Source of the DNA: Telluria mixta
GTDB taxonomy: Bacteria; Pseudomonadota; Gammaproteobacteria; Burkholderiales; Burkholderiaceae_D
NCBI RefSeq assembly: GCF_029223865.1
Contig: NZ_CP119520.1
Span: 6,820,001 to 6,884,000, forward strand
DNA: 64,000 bases
Direction of reading: 5' to 3'
Made by a program: the position numbers and the translations under genes. The notes under the pieces were generated by a model. It was not told the origin of the DNA. It saw only the letters and a list, made by a program, of their open reading frames with translations, and searched no databases. Below, piece by piece: positions 61,964 to 64,000 of the stretch. Each line of letters starts with the position of its first letter. Position 1 is the first letter of the stretch.

Positions 61964-64000
61964 TCAGTAATTGAAGCGCAAACCGGCCGCGACATACCGC
62001 CCGACCGGATCGTCCCCCATCGGAAAGCCGCCGAACTGGCCCGGGTTCTGTTGCGTCCCGCTGAAGTTCGCCCCCGGCGGAATCCGGTTGAACAGGTTCT
62101 GCACATTGGCATACAGGTTCACGGTGCCCGACGCCAGCTTGATCCTGTAGTCGATGTTCAGATTGGTCGTGGCGAACGACTTCACGCTTCCGGTCGTGAC
62201 CTGGGTCGGGTCCGCGCTCAAGGCCAGCGCGCTGCGCCAGCGTTCCATCACGTCGAGGGTGAGCGCCTTGGTAGGGTTGAAGCGGGCGAACAGGGTCGTG
62301 CGCCAGACCGGGCTCGCCTGCAGGCCGTTGGCGCCGTAGGCGACGCCGCCCATGTCCTGGGTCGGCAAGCCGGGCGTCATGTAGCGCAGATGCGGCTGCC
62401 ACGTGACCAGGCCGCGCAAGGTCAGAGGACGCCCCTGGATGCTCGTCGCGTAGTTCGCCTCGAAATCCGCGCCCCAGGTATGCACCTTCGCGAAATTGAT
62501 CGGGAAGCTGAACCATTGGGTCACCACGTTGCCCGGCGTGTTCTGGAAGTTGCCCAGCGCCCGGATCTGCGTCGCGCAGAGCGGCGACGTGCCCCCGCTC
62601 GCGTAGCAGGCGGCCTGATAGGAAAAATTCGTTCCCTGCACCTGGGTGATGGCGTCGCTGACCTTGATGTCGAAGGCATCCAGCGCGAGGCTGAAACCGC
62701 GCACACGGCTCGACTGGTACACCACGCCGACGGTCGTCGTGTCGCCCTTCTCCGCCTTGAGGTCGGGGTTTGCTTTCGTGGTGTTGGGCGCGGTCGATTG
62801 CACGCCCAGCAGGCTGTCGGTGGCGTTCGATCCGGATGCCGTCGTCGCGGACGCGAACAGGTCGTCGAGGGTCGGGGCACGGATGTCGCGCGAACGCGTC
62901 GAGCGCAGCCGGACCTCGTCGTTCAGGTGCCAGTCGGCGCCGACCTTCCACGTCAGGTACGTGCCGCTGGTATCGTAGTTGGTGTAGCGCACGGCGCCGT
63001 TCACGTCGAAGGTCCTGGCCCATGCGGCGTCCTTGAGCACGGGCGCATTGAATTCGAGGGCGGCTTCCTTGACCGTCTGGGCCACGCGCGAACGGTTCGA
63101 GTAAGGCTGGAACCAGGGCTGGGTCGCCTGCGTGCAGTTGAAGCGCAACCCGTTTGCCGCGCAACCAAACAGGTTCGCCGGGTCCGAAGACGTTGCATCG
63201 CTGGTCGCACGATAGGCCTGGCGGCGCCAGTCGCCCGACACCGCGACGCTGACGGGTCCCGCCCACGTGCTGAACGGCGCGCCGCTGATGCTGCCAGAGA
63301 TATCGTCCTGGAAGGTGTGGGCGTTGAAATGGGTGTCACCCAGAATATAGGAGATCGCCGCGGCGCTTTCCGAGCCGGGGCCGAACACGTTCAGCGGCAC
63401 GCATCCCGGAAAGGCCGTCGGATTCGTCAGGGTCACGCGGCACACCGGCGTGCCGTCCGCCCCTGCCACCGCATCGAGCGCGGCCGAGAGGCGCAGGTTG
63501 TTGAGATTCCCGTTGGTGGTCACCAGCATCGACGAGACGCTGTGGACATAGCCCGCTTCCCATTTGTAGCCGTTGCCGAACTCGCCATCGAGGCCGGCAT
63601 TCACGAAGAGCTGGTGCTCGTCGATCACCGGATTCATGCGCGGCGCGGTCTGGATTACCTTGCCCAGGGTGAACGTGGCCTGGTTGGCGGCGAGCAGCTG
63701 GTCACGGTAGGCGGTGGGCAGGAAGGCATTGTCCCTGCTGATGGTCACGCCGTTCAGCAAGGGCCAGTTGGCATAGAACGCATTGCGTTTCAGATTGCCC
63801 GCCACTTCGACATAGCCACGCGTAGTGTCGGAGAAGTCGTAGTCGAACCGGCCGAACAGCTGGTGGCTGCGCAAGGGCGCCTTGAGCGAGCCGTCATAGT
63901 AGGCACCGTCGCCCCCGCTCTGGGTCGGCACCGTCGGATTGAAGCCGGTGCGGTTGCCCTTGTCGAATGCGGTCAACACACCGTTGGCGCCGAACTGCTG
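61964..64000 (-). CDS. TonB-dependent outer-membrane receptor 3 (5' end beyond the window)
   Basis: The frame is open to the window edge and shows the C-terminal 678 residues of a TonB receptor barrel, ending DDPVGRYVAAGLRFNY. Shared blocks with receptors 1 and 2 (SGGDGAYYDGSLKAPLRSHQLFGRFDYDFS, RSRDIRAPTLDDLF, ACYASGGTSPLCATQ) put it in the same subfamily. Signal peptide, TonB box and plug are outside the window. It heads the operon of NTF2-like, ceramidase-like, unknown, PEBP-esterase, GlcG-like and hydrolase genes. Its promoter would lie beyond 64000. Confidence 0.9.
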   Translation of the reverse strand, partial: QQFGANGVLTAFDKGNRTGFNPTVPTQSGGDGAYYDGSLKAPLRSHQLFGRFDYDFSDTTRGYVEVAGNLKRNAFYANWPLLNGVTISRDNAFLPTAYRDQLLAANQATFTLGKVIQTAPRMNPVIDEHQLFVNAGLDGEFGNGYKWEAGYVHSVSSMLVTTNGNLNNLRLSAALDAVAGADGTPVCRVTLTNPTAFPGCVPLNVFGPGSESAAAISYILGDTHFNAHTFQDDISGSISGAPFSTWAGPVSVAVSGDWRRQAYRATSDATSSDPANLFGCAANGLRFNCTQATQPWFQPYSNRSRVAQTVKEAALEFNAPVLKDAAWARTFDVNGAVRYTNYDTSGTYLTWKVGADWHLNDEVRLRSTRSRDIRAPTLDDLFASATTASGSNATDSLLGVQSTAPNTTKANPDLKAEKGDTTTVGVVYQSSRVRGFSLALDAFDIKVSDAITQVQGTNFSYQAACYASGGTSPLCATQIRALGNFQNTPGNVVTQWFSFPINFAKVHTWGADFEANYATSIQGRPLTLRGLVTWQPHLRYMTPGLPTQDMGGVAYGANGLQASPVWRTTLFARFNPTKALTLDVMERWRSALALSADPTQVTTGSVKSFATTNLNIDYRIKLASGTVNLYANVQNLFNRIPPGANFSGTQQNPGQFGGFPMGDDPVGRYVAAGLRFNY

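Noticed and set aside
1..64000. CRISPR arrays, insertion sequences, integrase/attachment sites, tRNA and rRNA genes
   Set aside because: Looked for regular repeat-spacer patterns, transposase motifs, long terminal inverted repeats and conserved RNA sequences by eye; none was seen.

Overview
The window is high-GC Gram-negative DNA. The gene content fits Burkholderiales, and Oxalobacteraceae of the Massilia/Pseudoduganella/Duganella type in particular: OmpC-type porins, a gal-type gallate cluster, several large TonB receptors, many exported esterases, and a xylosidase locus. The genus is inference. No rRNA, tRNA, CRISPR array or insertion sequence was recognised.

Layout. 1-3932: a GH43-type xylan/arabinan locus (partial glycosidase, LacI regulator, beta-xylosidase) enclosing a decayed patch (1451-1827) and a VOC gene. 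4005-15547: a gallate/gallotannin regulon. Leftward: gallate/H+ symporter, gallate dioxygenase (broken by one base), porin, secreted tannase-family esterase, chemoreceptor. Rightward: oxalomesaconate tautomerase, hydratase, CHA aldolase. A tandem-HTH LysR regulator lies between the arms. Together the genes describe galloyl ester -> gallate -> oxalomesaconate -> pyruvate + oxaloacetate. 15561-18831: TauE-like permease, LysR regulator, and a drug-type MFS gene that is also frameshifted. 18974-21253: CHASE-PAS-PAS-GGDEF diguanylate cyclase.

21258-45388 looks like one regulon for an unknown aromatic. It holds two exported beta-propeller proteins, an outer-membrane channel, a TonB receptor, an AraC regulator, an 11-gene rightward operon (29808-42898), a porin and an MFS/hydrolase pair. 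The operon encodes two 4,5-dihydroxyphthalate-decarboxylase-like proteins, a second oxalomesaconate hydratase, a small amidohydrolase, two MFS carriers, a LigB-type ring-cleavage dioxygenase, an HpcH aldolase, a ThDP decarboxylase, a chemoreceptor and a ketoglutarate-semialdehyde-type dehydrogenase. Six promoters in and beyond this region share one architecture: box A about TGCCAGCGA, box B about TGCAGGGAC starting exactly 21 bp later, and a -10-like hexamer starting exactly 48 bp after box A. This is what an AraC-family class II activator site would look like. It is the strongest undescribed signal I found.

46200-64000: leftward esterase/lipid-like operons. TonB receptor + ceramidase-like + glucokinase + ceramidase-like (ATGA overlaps) carries the sixth copy of the promoter. 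It is followed by a Tat-exported esterase and a TetR regulator. Then comes a second TonB-led operon with an NTF2-like protein, a ceramidase-like protein, an unknown protein, a PEBP-carboxylesterase fusion, a GlcG-like protein and an alpha/beta hydrolase. Two genes (gallate dioxygenase, MFS at 17312) carry single-base frameshifts in short G/C runs. These may be real mutations or assembly errors.
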